Counted from the first letter of the stretch, positions 1 to 6,522 are shown. The stretch is DNA of 7,678 nt from an uncultured Negativicutes bacterium (GCA_937926555.1 CALAZX010000064.1:1-7678), one strand, 5' to 3'. A program made the numbers and translations. The notes: generated by a model from the letters alone, not told the origin.

Positions 1-9
1 CGGATAAAA

Positions 10-38
10 TTGGCAGGACGGCTCATCTGTTGTATAAT
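10..38 (+). promoter_or_regulatory. Sigma-A/sigma-70 type promoter of the exonuclease gene
   Basis: A -35 box TTGGCA (10-15) and a perfect -10 box TATAAT (33-38) are separated by exactly 17 bases, one mismatch from the bacterial housekeeping consensus. The predicted transcription start is near 45, giving a leader of about 37 bases before the ATG at 82. The TTG that could open a longer reading frame at position 10 is itself the first part of the -35 box. It therefore cannot be a translation start on this transcript, which supports the start at 82. Confidence 0.75.
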
Positions 39-81
39 GATTCCATACACTAATTTTTTCTTACATATACAGACAGGAGCG

Positions 82-759
82 ATGTACGTGCCAAAAGATT
101 TTTTAGTAGTGGATTACGAATTCACACAGTACACACGGCGCATTGGAAGACCGAGAGGCTTCTTCTCGGAGATCATTGAGATCGGCGCTGTAAAAATAGA
201 CGGAGAGACCGGACAGGTTGTGGGCAAGCTGCAGGATTTCGTCATCCCCCATTTCTATCCGAAACAGGCCAAGGAGGCCCTGGATTTCTGCATGATCACC
301 GACAAGGACATGGAGAAGGCGGTGCCCTTCAAGACCATGATCGAGGAGATGAAGAAGGTCTACGAGAAAGGCAAGACCTGGTTCGTGGCCTGGGGCGGCG
401 AGGACTACCATGTGCTCAGCGAAGGCTGCAAACGGCACAAGATCGAGAATCCCATCGATTTCGACGACTATCTGGACCTGGCGGAAGCCTACAAGCTGAT
501 GAAGGGCGACAACTACACCACGGGGCTGAAGAAGGCCACCGAGGAGCAGGATGTGGACGCCGGCGGCCTCTGGCACACCGCGTTCGACGACGCCGCCAAC
601 ACCGGCAAGCTGCTGCTGAAACTCATGGAGAACGGCTGGTCCGTGGAACAGTACCATGAGCAGCGGGAAGAGGCAGCCCGGCAGAAAGAGGAGCTGGCGA
701 GAGCCAAGCACGACGCCTGGATCGCACGGATGGAGGCGTCCCGGAAGAACCGCGCCTGA
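82..759 (+). CDS. DEDDh-family 3'-5' exonuclease (RNase T/KapD-like)
   Basis: A 225-residue protein expected to remove nucleotides from the 3' end of single-stranded RNA or DNA with two metal ions in the cytoplasm. All five DEDDh catalytic residues are visible: D11 and E13 in 'VVDYEFT', D108 in 'WGGEDYHVL', and H165 and D170 in 'HTAFDDA', which fits HxAxxDA. The exonuclease domain fills about residues 5-182. Residues 187-225 form a charged helix rich in Glu, Arg, Lys and Ala, probably a coiled coil. The ATG at 82 is chosen because an upstream in-frame TTG lies inside the promoter; AGGAG at 75-79 sits unusually close to the ATG, with a gap of only two bases. The general layout resembles Bacillus KapD, linked to the KinA sporulation pathway, but the physiological substrate cannot be read from sequence. 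It is monocistronic, bounded by its own promoter and terminator. Confidence 0.88.
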   Translation: MYVPKDFLVVDYEFTQYTRRIGRPRGFFSEIIEIGAVKIDGETGQVVGKLQDFVIPHFYPKQAKEALDFCMITDKDMEKAVPFKTMIEEMKKVYEKGKTWFVAWGGEDYHVLSEGCKRHKIENPIDFDDYLDLAEAYKLMKGDNYTTGLKKATEEQDVDAGGLWHTAFDDAANTGKLLLKLMENGWSVEQYHEQREEAARQKEELARAKHDAWIARMEASRKNRA

Positions 760-800
760 GATGGGGGTCTTCCCGTACATATTTTTGAAAACAGAATCTG

Positions 801-848
801 AAAACCTCTGCACTGCGCTTCGAAAGAAGCGTGGCGCAGGGGTTTTTG
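801..848 (+). terminator. Rho-independent terminator after the exonuclease gene
   Basis: The 5' arm 803-821 pairs with the 3' arm 826-844 around a GAAA tetraloop (822-825). The 19-bp stem contains three G-U wobbles and one A-C mismatch. A run of five T follows at 843-847. An A-run at 801-804 mirrors the T-run, so the element may also stop transcription from the opposite strand. Confidence 0.88.
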
Positions 849-921
849 TGCTTTACGGGGAGGAGTTGCACGGGGTGAACATCATTTCAAGGAGATTCCG
901 CAAATACTCCAAAAGTAGTAT

Positions 922-941
922 ATATGAACAGTTGCTCATAT
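922..941. promoter_or_regulatory. SmtB/ArsR-type metalloregulator operator
   Basis: The inverted repeat ATATGAACA (922-930), GT, TGCTCATAT (933-941) has 8 of 9 position pairs complementary. It matches the TGAACA-N2-TGTTCA core of the 12-2-12 operators bound by Zn/Cd-sensing SmtB, CzrA and ZiaR proteins, with one base changed in the right half. It abuts the -10 box of the ATPase gene, so a bound apo-repressor would block RNA polymerase. Binding of zinc, cadmium or lead would be expected to release it. No ArsR-family gene lies in the window, so the regulator must act in trans. Family-based inference; strong as a motif. Confidence 0.72.
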
Positions 942-949
942 GTTATAAT
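941..949 (+). promoter_or_regulatory. Extended -10 promoter of the metal ATPase gene
   Basis: TGT followed by a perfect TATAAT (944-949) forms an extended -10 element. The place for a -35 box, around 921-926, reads TATATG, a poor match, so the extended -10 probably compensates. The operator overlaps the -35/spacer region, the usual position for repression by SmtB/ArsR proteins. The predicted transcription start is near 956, leaving a leader of about 87 bases. Confidence 0.7.
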
Positions 950-980
950 GTATCCGTAAGATAAAGAAGTGAACCGTCCC

Positions 981-1034
981 CCTTTCTGAGGAACGCACGT
1001 TGTGAGCGGCTTCGGGAAACGAGGGACAGAAAGG
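981..1034 (+). promoter_or_regulatory. Leader with possible stem covering the ATPase ribosome-binding site
   Basis: CCTTTCTG (981-988) is perfectly complementary to CAGAAAGG (1027-1034), which contains the Shine-Dalgarno core of the ATPase gene, 8 bases before its ATG at 1043. A competing pairing is possible between GTCCC (976-980) and GGGAC (1023-1027). The two cannot form together because they share base 1027. This may be a simple translational brake or chance; no known riboswitch consensus was recognised. Confidence 0.35.
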
Positions 1035-1042
1035 ATACATCT

Positions 1043-3325
1043 ATGAAGCAGAGATCGGTACAGACTGCGGAGAAAATCGCTGAGATGCCCGCAGGGAAAA
1101 ATGACAGCTGGCAGGTATACCGGGTCCTGAACCTGGACTGCCCCAACTGCGGCGCGAAAATGGAGCGAGCCCTGGCGGACCTGCCGGAAGTCCGTGAGGT
1201 GAACCTGACCTTCACCATCCGGCAGCTCCGGGTGCTCTCCGATGTCCGGGAAGGCCTGCGGGAGAAACTGCAGCAGGTGGCGGACCGGATGGAGGAGGGA
1301 ATCCGCATTCTGGACAAGGCCGAGGCGGAAGCCATGGAGGCCGCCGCCCGTCGGGAAGGGAACACGCAGCAGGGAAGCTGCTGCGGCAACGGCTGCTGCG
1401 GCGGGGCTGAGGAAAGCCATGGAGCGGGTCACGACCACGACCACGGTCACAGCCACGGGGAGGGCGGCAGCCTGACTCTGGGCGGAGTGACAATCTCCCG
1501 GGACAAGCTGGAGATCGGCCTGGGCGCGCTGCTCTTCATCGCGGCGGAATGGCTCCCCGTGCTGCCGGAGGGATTCCGTATGCCGGCACTGCTGGTGGCC
1601 TACCTGGTGCTGGCCCACGGCATCCTGTGGACCGCCTTCCGCAACCTGCTGAAAGGCGATGTCTTCGACGAGAACTTCCTCATGACCGTGGCCACCCTGG
1701 GCGCGTTCGCCATCCAGGCCCGGGAGGAGGCGGTGGGAGTCATCCTCTTCTACCGCATCGGCGAGTATTTCGAGGAGCTGGCCGTGGCCCGGAGCCGCAG
1801 CCAGATCATGGAGGCGGTGGACCTCCGCCCCGAAGTGGTGAACCTGCTGGAAGGCGACGAGGTGCGGGTGGTCCCCGCGGCCACCGTGGAGCCCGGCGCC
1901 CTGCTGCTGGTGCGGGCCGGTGAGCGGATCCCCCTGGACGGGCAGGTGGTGGAAGGCGAGAGCCGTCTGGACACCGCGCCCATCACCGGCGAGTCCGTAC
2001 CTGTGCGGAAAGCGGCGGGGGACCAGGTGCTTTCCGGCTGCGTGAATCTTTCCGGCATGCTGAAGATCCGGGTGGAGAAACCCCTGCAGGAGTCCATGGT
2101 CACCAAGATCCTGGACTCCGTGGAGAACGCCGCCGCGGGCAAGCCCCGGCTGGACAAGTTCATCACCCGGTTCGCCCGTGTCTATACCCCCTTCGTGGTG
2201 GGCGCCGCGGTGCTGATCGCCGTGGTACCTTCCCTGGTGACGGGGAATTGGCATTACTGGATCTACACCGCCCTGACCTTCCTGGTCATCAGCTGCCCCT
2301 GCGCGCTGGTGCTCAGTGTGCCCCTGGCTTTCTTCTCCGGCATCGGCGCCGGGTCGAAGCTGGGCATCCTCTTCAAGGGCGGCAACATCATGGAGCTGCT
2401 GAAGAACGTGACCACCGTGGTCATGGACAAGACGGGCACCGTGACGAAAGGCGATTTCTCCCTGCAGCGGGTGGAGCCTGCCGGGGAGTTTGACAAGGAG
2501 CGGCTGCTGGCCCTCTGCGCCTCCGCGGAGCAGGCATCCAACCATCCCATCGCGGAGAGCATCGTGCGGGCGGCGAAAGAGAGAGGGCTGGAGCTTGAGT
2601 CCCCGGCATCCTTCCGGGAACTGGCCGGCGAGGGCCTCATCGCGGAGACCCGCCAGGGCACCGTCCTCTGCGGCAACCTGAAACTGATGGCCCATCATGA
2701 TATCCCGGTTCCCGCTGAAGCCCAGCGTTCCGGCGGCAGCCAGGTGCTGGTGGCGGTGGACGGCGTCTACGCCGGCAGCCTCCAGGTCAGCGACACCGTG
2801 AAACCCGAGGCCCGGGAAGCCGTGGCCCGGATGAAGAAGCTGGATCTGAAGACCGTGATGCTCACCGGTGACACCGAGGCCACCGCCGCGGAAGTGGCTG
2901 CCTCCACCGGCATCGACAAGGTCCACGCCCGGCTCATGCCCCAGGACAAACTGTCCCTGATGCGCGAGATGCAGAGCGGCGGGGAGAAGATCCTCTTCGT
3001 GGGGGACGGCATGAACGACGCCCCCGTGCTGGCCGGCGCCGATGTGGGTGCGGCCATGGGCAGCGGTGCCGACGCGGCCATCGAGGCCGCCGACGTGGTC
3101 TTCATGACCTCCGAGGTGAACGCGGTTCCCAAAGCCATCGCCATCGCCACGGAAGCCACGAAAGTGGCCTGGCAGAACGTTGTTTTCGCCCTGGCGGTGA
3201 AAGCGCTGATCATGGTGGCCGGCATTCTCGGCTACGCCTCCATGTGGGCGGCCGTGTTCGCCGACACCGGCGTCTCCGTCCTCTGTGTGCTGAACTCCAT
3301 GCGGATTCTCTACCGCAGGTTCTGA
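1043..3325 (+). CDS. cadA: P1B-2-type heavy-metal (Zn2+/Cd2+/Pb2+) translocating P-type ATPase
   Basis: A 760-residue inner-membrane pump (CadA/ZntA type) that exports divalent soft metals from the cytoplasm using ATP. The order of domains is: an N-terminal HMA ferredoxin-like domain with metal-binding CPNC (C33, C36); a Cys/His-rich linker with C113-C114, C118-C119 and alternating His at about 126-138; first membrane helices; an actuator domain with TGES (315-318); a membrane CPC metal site (418-420); a phosphorylation site DKTGT with D462; a nucleotide-binding HP motif (H501-P502); and the hinge GDGMNDAP beginning at G654. K720 in the seventh and D741 in the eighth helix keep the 21-residue spacing of the K693/D714 pair that marks E. 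coli ZntA. This favours Zn/Cd/Pb over copper. The ATG at 1043 has AAAGGAT 8 bases upstream. The length is slightly above ZntA, explained by the Cys/His linker. It is expressed alone from a putative metal-regulated promoter. Confidence 0.96.
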   Translation: MKQRSVQTAEKIAEMPAGKNDSWQVYRVLNLDCPNCGAKMERALADLPEVREVNLTFTIRQLRVLSDVREGLREKLQQVADRMEEGIRILDKAEAEAMEAAARREGNTQQGSCCGNGCCGGAEESHGAGHDHDHGHSHGEGGSLTLGGVTISRDKLEIGLGALLFIAAEWLPVLPEGFRMPALLVAYLVLAHGILWTAFRNLLKGDVFDENFLMTVATLGAFAIQAREEAVGVILFYRIGEYFEELAVARSRSQIMEAVDLRPEVVNLLEGDEVRVVPAATVEPGALLLVRAGERIPLDGQVVEGESRLDTAPITGESVPVRKAAGDQVLSGCVNLSGMLKIRVEKPLQESMVTKILDSVENAAAGKPRLDKFITRFARVYTPFVVGAAVLIAVVPSLVTGNWHYWIYTALTFLVISCPCALVLSVPLAFFSGIGAGSKLGILFKGGNIMELLKNVTTVVMDKTGTVTKGDFSLQRVEPAGEFDKERLLALCASAEQASNHPIAESIVRAAKERGLELESPASFRELAGEGLIAETRQGTVLCGNLKLMAHHDIPVPAEAQRSGGSQVLVAVDGVYAGSLQVSDTVKPEAREAVARMKKLDLKTVMLTGDTEATAAEVAASTGIDKVHARLMPQDKLSLMREMQSGGEKILFVGDGMNDAPVLAGADVGAAMGSGADAAIEAADVVFMTSEVNAVPKAIAIATEATKVAWQNVVFALAVKALIMVAGILGYASMWAAVFADTGVSVLCVLNSMRILYRRF

Positions 3326-3344
3326 GGCGCATCTCATAACAGAA

Positions 3345-3436
3345 AAACCTGTCTGTGAGGGGGGATGATACCGCCTTGAAGCGGAGCCCGGGTTTCGTCG
3401 TGGACGAAACCGGAAAACAGGCGCCGCATCAGACAG
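3345..3436. other. Intergenic stretch able to fold into a multi-stem structure
   Basis: Between the ATPase stop and its terminator lies non-coding DNA with nested complementarity. The outer arms are CTGTCTG (3349-3355) and CAGACAG (3430-3436). Inside are a perfect 9-bp hairpin, GGTTTCGTC (3391-3399) with GACGAAACC (3403-3411) around GTG, and a short CCGC/GCGG stem (3371-3374, 3381-3384). CCTGT (3348-3352) can alternatively pair with ACAGG (3417-3421). Read on the minus strand, the outer stem is followed by a T-run (complement of 3342-3346), giving a terminator-like 3' end. I matched it to no known RNA family. It could be a small RNA, a 3' UTR element or a degenerate interspersed repeat. Confidence 0.35.
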
Positions 3437-3484
3437 ATTGATTTCATATATGCTAACCCTTTGCCGTGAAAACGGCATAAAAAT

Positions 3485-3533
3485 ACCGGTCCTGCAGTCA
3501 GACTCTCACTGGCTGCAGGGCCGGTTCTTTTTT
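3485..3533 (+). terminator. Strong, probably bidirectional terminator between the ATPase and phosphatase genes
   Basis: The arms 3485-3501 and 3509-3525 form a 17-bp stem with two wobbles on the plus-strand RNA and a 7-base loop, followed by TTCTTTTTT (3525-3533). On the minus strand the same stem is followed by ATTTTTAT (complement of 3478-3485). It can therefore also end transcription of the phosphatase gene that converges from the right. Confidence 0.9.
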
Positions 3534-3569
3534 CGGGCGCACCGTGATGACGGTGTGCCCGTTTTCTAT
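3534..3569 (+). terminator. Second tandem terminator hairpin
   Basis: CGGGCGCACCGT (3534-3545) pairs with ACGGTGTGCCCG (3550-3561), 12 bp with one G-U pair and loop GATG. TTTT follows, with more T-runs to 3578. It lacks a T-run on the minus strand, so it serves plus-strand read-through past the first terminator and separates the convergent genes. Confidence 0.72.
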
Positions 3570-3584
3570 TGTTTTTTCTGTTCC

Positions 3585-4391
3585 TCAGAGTTTCTCCGCC
3601 GGCCAGTGCTTCCGCACGATGCCGGTGATCTCCTCTCGGATGCGGCCGTTGGTGGCGATGATGTCCAGGTTGCCGCCGATGACGTAGGGTTTGCCGGTGT
3701 AGTCGGTGACAGAGCCGCCGGCTTCCTCCAGGATCAGGGTGCCCGCCGCCATGTCCCAGGGCTTCAGGTTCCGCTCCACATAGCCGTCATAGCGTCCTGC
3801 GGCCACGTAGCAGATGTCCAGGGCGGCGCTTCCGCCACGGCGCACGTCCAGGCTCTTGCTGAACAGCTCCTGGAACATGGGGAAGTTGGTCTCCGCGAAC
3901 TGGCGGTCATAAGGGGAGGTGCCGATGGCCAGCAGGGAGTCCGCCAGCTTCTCCGTATCCGTCACGGACAGCTTCTCCTTGGTCCCCAGGAAAAGGTTCC
4001 GCAGCCGGGCGCCATGGCCCCGCTCCCCGTAGAACACCTCGCCGGTGAAGGGGTTGTAGACCACGCCGAACCGCAGGGAGCCCGCGGCGTAGTGGGCCAG
4101 GGAGATGGCGCTCATGCCCACGTTGCGGATGAAGTTCTGGGTGCCGTCGATGGGGTCCAGGATCCAGTACTCCTTCTCATGGTCGATGGCGATGCGGTCC
4201 TGCTCCTCCGCCATGAAGATGATGGAGGGATGGAGTTCGGCCAGCGCTTTCTCCAGGGTCTTCTGCACCGTCACGTCCATGACGGTGACGAAATCCGCCC
4301 GGCCTTTTTTCCTGATGCCCAGGTCGGGATGGTCCTCCAGCAGCATTCTGCCGGTATCAATGACGAGTTCAACGATTTTCTGATAGTCCAA
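3585..4391 (-). CDS. Inositol monophosphatase family protein (SuhB/IMPase-like)
   Basis: A 268-residue cytoplasmic, Mg2+-dependent, Li+-sensitive-type phosphatase fold. The signature metal-binding motif DPIDGTQNF lies at 79-87 with D79 and D82 as ligands. An upstream acidic site 'AEE' has E62 in the place of the usual GEE glutamate. The C-terminal signature WDMAAGTLILEEAGG starts at W212, with D213 as the third aspartate ligand. The length is typical for the family. The start codon is TTG (4391-4389 on the minus strand), chosen because AGGAGG lies exactly 7 bases upstream and no in-frame ATG precedes it. The substrate could be myo-inositol 1-phosphate, another sugar phosphate or a 3'-phosphoadenosine nucleotide; sequence alone does not decide. 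It follows panF on the same strand after 136 bases and converges on the ATPase gene. Confidence 0.93.
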   Translation of the reverse strand: MDYQKIVELVIDTGRMLLEDHPDLGIRKKGRADFVTVMDVTVQKTLEKALAELHPSIIFMAEEQDRIAIDHEKEYWILDPIDGTQNFIRNVGMSAISLAHYAAGSLRFGVVYNPFTGEVFYGERGHGARLRNLFLGTKEKLSVTDTEKLADSLLAIGTSPYDRQFAETNFPMFQELFSKSLDVRRGGSAALDICYVAAGRYDGYVERNLKPWDMAAGTLILEEAGGSVTDYTGKPYVIGGNLDIIATNGRIREEITGIVRKHWPAEKL

Positions 4392-4398
4392 TGGGAAA

Positions 4399-4404
4399 CC
4401 TCCT
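4399..4404 (-). promoter_or_regulatory. Consensus ribosome-binding site for the TTG-started phosphatase
   Basis: On the minus strand these bases read AGGAGG, a perfect anti-Shine-Dalgarno match, 7 bases before the TTG at 4391. This fixes the start and probably offsets the weak initiation codon. Confidence 0.85.
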
Positions 4405-4439
4405 AGGAATGGGGCGGAGATGCGCCCGGTATAATATGG

Positions 4440-4470
4440 AGCCGCTGTGCGGACAGTCCGGACAGCGGCT
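4440..4470 (-). other. Hairpin between panF and the phosphatase gene
   Basis: AGCCGCTGT (4440-4448) is a perfect 9-base inverted repeat with ACAGCGGCT (4462-4470). The loop contains a second copy of part of the arm (CGGACAG twice). There is no T-run after it on the minus strand, so it is not a canonical terminator for panF, though it may weaken read-through or stabilise the panF 3' end. Just downstream, minus-strand TATTAT (4436-4431) could be a -10 box for the phosphatase gene, but no good -35 box was seen. The rest of 4392-4527 shows nothing else. Confidence 0.45.
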
Positions 4471-4527
4471 TTCAGTCACCGGAAGGCGGGGACGCTGGCT
4501 GTCAGGCGCGGGCCCGGAACCTCCGGA

Positions 4528-6129
4528 TCACTTATGATGTTTCTTCTTGCGGGAATGGTGCGGCCCGTGGTGCTTGCCGTCAGTGCCGGGGAAGGGCAGG
4601 TCCTCGTACTTCTCCGGGGAGAACAGCTTCAGGGTCTGGCCGTGAGGCCGTTTGCCGATCTTGTTGCCGATGAGGAAGAAGATCAGGGAGGCGCCGATGC
4701 CGATGACAATCTGATGCAGGGAGAAGAAGCGGATGTGCAGCGCCATGCAGGTGCAGTACGCGGTGACGCCGCCGAACATGGCCCAGATGGCGCCGGTGGA
4801 GTTGGCCCGGGGCCAGAACAGACCGAAGATCATCACCCAGAAGAAGGCCGTCTCCAGACCGCCGAAAGCGAACATGTTGATCTGCCAGATCACGGAGGGC
4901 GGCGCGATGGCGATGGCGTAGATGCCGAAGCCAAGCAGGATCGTGGTGACCATGCTGAAACGCTTGATGCCCGTGTTGCTCAGGGTCCGTCCGTTCTTCT
5001 CGATGGCCCGCATGTACACGTCCTTGATGATGGAGGACGCGGAGGTGAGCAGCAGGGAGGAGACGGTGGAGATGGTGGCCGCGATGGGGCCGATGATGGT
5101 GACGCCGGCCCAGAAGGGGCTCATGGAGCTGATGATGGTCCGGGGCGTGATGTTGTCCACGCTGCCGCCGTAGGCGGCGATATCGGGAATGGTGAGGATG
5201 CCCTTGGAGAGCACGCCCACCCAGGTTGCGATGAGGGTCATGGCGCCGATGACAACGGTGCCGATGATGATGGCGTTCCGCAGGGCCTGCGTGTCCTTGA
5301 AACTGATGCTGCGCACCACGGACTGGGGCAGGGCCAGGGTACAGATACCCACCAGCATCCACTGGCTGATATACAGGGATACGGGCATCTTGCCGTCAGA
5401 CAGGGGCTCCAGCATGGCGGGGTCCGCCGTGCGGATATGGTCCATGATGGCGGTGTAGCCGCCCGCGGTCTCCAGCATGGAGTAGAACAGCACGCTGAGG
5501 CCCACAATCATGGTGATGGCGCAGATGGCGTCGGTGATGGCCACGCCCTTGAAACCGCCGATGGTGGTGTAGATCACCACGATGATGCCGAAGAGGGTCA
5601 GGCCGGTGATGTAGGAGAACCCGGTCACCGCCTCGAAGAGCTTGGCGGCGCCTACGAACTGGGCGACCATGGTGGCGCAGAAGAAGGCCACGATGAAGAT
5701 GGCGGCCAGGTTGGCCAGCACGTCCGACTTGTAGCGGGCCCGGATGATGTCGATCACCGTCACCGCGTCGATGTCACGGGCGATGAGGGAGATCTTCTTG
5801 CCGAAGACCCCCATCACCAGGAAAACGACGACAACCTGGACAATGGCCATGTAGAGCCAGCCGTAGCCGATGAGCCAGGCCATGCCCGGTCCGCCCACAA
5901 AGGTGCTGACGGAGCTGTAGGTGGCCACGGTGGTCATGGCCAGCACGAAGCCGCCCAAAGTGCGGCCGCCGATGAAATAGTCCTTGGTGAAGTTGCGGGA
6001 GCGTTCCAGGGACGATGAGCGCTGCACCCGGTAGCTGATGTACAGCAGGATCATCAGGAAGAAGAAGACAGGTCCCAGGGCCAGCAGCTGGTCCATCTCG
6101 GGAATCAATGCCAGAAGGGTCTCGCTCAT
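4528..6129 (-). CDS. panF: Sodium/pantothenate symporter PanF (SSS family)
   Basis: A 533-residue polytopic membrane protein that imports pantothenate, the precursor of coenzyme A, driven by a Na+ gradient. It follows E. coli PanF closely as I recall that sequence: 'YFIGGRTLGG' (51-60) with 'LAMTTVATYSSVSTFVGGPG' (63-82), then 'LPQSVVRSISFKD' (267-279), 'IIIGT' (287-291) and 'AFGGLE' (421-426). 'ATISTVSSLLLTSASSIIKD' (351-370) is the helix that carries the Na2-site Ser/Thr pair in this family (S354, T355). About 13 hydrophobic segments are visible, the first at about 19-35. It is longer than the 483-residue E. coli protein because of an N-terminal extension and a tail of about 35 residues (from about 499) ending in a His/Lys cluster. 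AAGGAGGG lies 9 bases before the ATG at 6129. That ATG overlaps the yhdT stop as ATGA, indicating translational coupling. Confidence 0.93.
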   Translation of the reverse strand: MSETLLALIPEMDQLLALGPVFFFLMILLYISYRVQRSSSLERSRNFTKDYFIGGRTLGGFVLAMTTVATYSSVSTFVGGPGMAWLIGYGWLYMAIVQVVVVFLVMGVFGKKISLIARDIDAVTVIDIIRARYKSDVLANLAAIFIVAFFCATMVAQFVGAAKLFEAVTGFSYITGLTLFGIIVVIYTTIGGFKGVAITDAICAITMIVGLSVLFYSMLETAGGYTAIMDHIRTADPAMLEPLSDGKMPVSLYISQWMLVGICTLALPQSVVRSISFKDTQALRNAIIIGTVVIGAMTLIATWVGVLSKGILTIPDIAAYGGSVDNITPRTIISSMSPFWAGVTIIGPIAATISTVSSLLLTSASSIIKDVYMRAIEKNGRTLSNTGIKRFSMVTTILLGFGIYAIAIAPPSVIWQINMFAFGGLETAFFWVMIFGLFWPRANSTGAIWAMFGGVTAYCTCMALHIRFFSLHQIVIGIGASLIFFLIGNKIGKRPHGQTLKLFSPEKYEDLPFPGTDGKHHGPHHSRKKKHHK

Positions 6130-6410
6130 CTCTTATGGCCCTCCTTCTCCAGATACTCGGACTCGAACTCCGATTCGTCCAGGTCCACGTCCTGGATCAC
6201 ATGATTGGCCAGATAGACAGCCACCACGATGGCGAACAGCCAGGTGCCCACACAGCCCCCGATAACCCACAGGGGCGTGCTGAAGATGGTGATATCCAGG
6301 CCGGACAGGCCGAAGCCCGCCACACACCAGAAAAGAATCACCGCCAGGGTCGCGTAGCAGGTGGCTTTCGCCTCCCGGTTGGCCTGGCGGAATTTTTCAC
6401 TGCGTTTCAT
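6126..6410 (-). CDS. yhdT: YhdT family (DUF997) small membrane protein
   Basis: A 94-residue protein with a basic N-terminus (MKRSEKFRQANREAK), two hydrophobic segments at about 19-37 and 43-67, and an acidic C-terminal tail starting with 'IQDVDLDESEFE'. This is the layout of E. coli YhdT, the small protein encoded immediately upstream of panF there. Its function is unknown; the conserved pairing suggests a partner or assembly role for PanF, which is inference. The start is the ATG at 6410, with GGGAGG 9 bases upstream (6420-6425). A longer frame opening at a GTG at 6518 has no such site and crosses the leader hairpin, so it is rejected. The stop TGA shares bases with the panF ATG. Confidence 0.85.
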   Translation of the reverse strand: MKRSEKFRQANREAKATCYATLAVILFWCVAGFGLSGLDITIFSTPLWVIGGCVGTWLFAIVVAVYLANHVIQDVDLDESEFESEYLEKEGHKR

Positions 6411-6436
6411 TTTGTAAATCCTCCCAAAAACTCGTA

Positions 6437-6458
6437 GCCGCCGGTGAAAGAGGGCGGC
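6437..6458 (-). promoter_or_regulatory. Leader hairpin upstream of yhdT-panF
   Basis: GCCGCC (6437-6442) and GGCGGC (6453-6458) form a 6-bp all-GC stem with a 10-base loop, about 12 bases upstream of the yhdT ribosome-binding site. On the minus strand the stem is followed after five bases by GTTTTTGGG, so it resembles a weak or incomplete attenuator. No known riboswitch was recognised. Confidence 0.4.
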
Positions 6459-6522
6459 GCTCTGCGTTTTCACATATTTATAGTAGCAAAAAAGGTCGAT
6501 GAATTTGCCATAAAACACAAGA

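Noticed and set aside
875..964. Possible 29-codon leader peptide (GTG at 875, GGAGGAG upstream)
   Set aside because: It spans the operator and the -10 box and ends just after the predicted transcription start, so the ATPase transcript would not contain it. No promoter was seen between the 848 terminator and 875.
3345..3436. Known riboswitch or 4.5S/SRP RNA
   Set aside because: Checked by eye against cobalamin, TPP, SAM-I, NiCo, fluoride and small SRP RNA signatures; none of the conserved cores is present.
887..3478. 863-codon open frame on the minus strand antisense to the metal ATPase
   Set aside because: The translation is a low-complexity mix of His, Gly, Pro, Arg and Gln with no domain, no plausible ribosome-binding site, and lies over a complete ATPase with every catalytic motif. 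It is a shadow of GC-rich codon use.
3438..4406. 322-codon plus-strand frame over the phosphatase gene
   Set aside because: It starts upstream of two terminators, reads through both hairpins and has no recognisable motif, while the minus strand has all phosphatase signatures.
4447..6018. 523-codon plus-strand frame antisense to panF
   Set aside because: Asp/Gly/His/Glu-rich low-complexity translation, the mirror of a membrane protein gene. The minus-strand frame is clearly PanF.
6411..6518. Longer N-terminus for YhdT from GTG 6518
   Set aside because: The extension crosses the leader hairpin and has no ribosome-binding site, whereas ATG 6410 has GGGAGG at correct spacing and matches the family's length.
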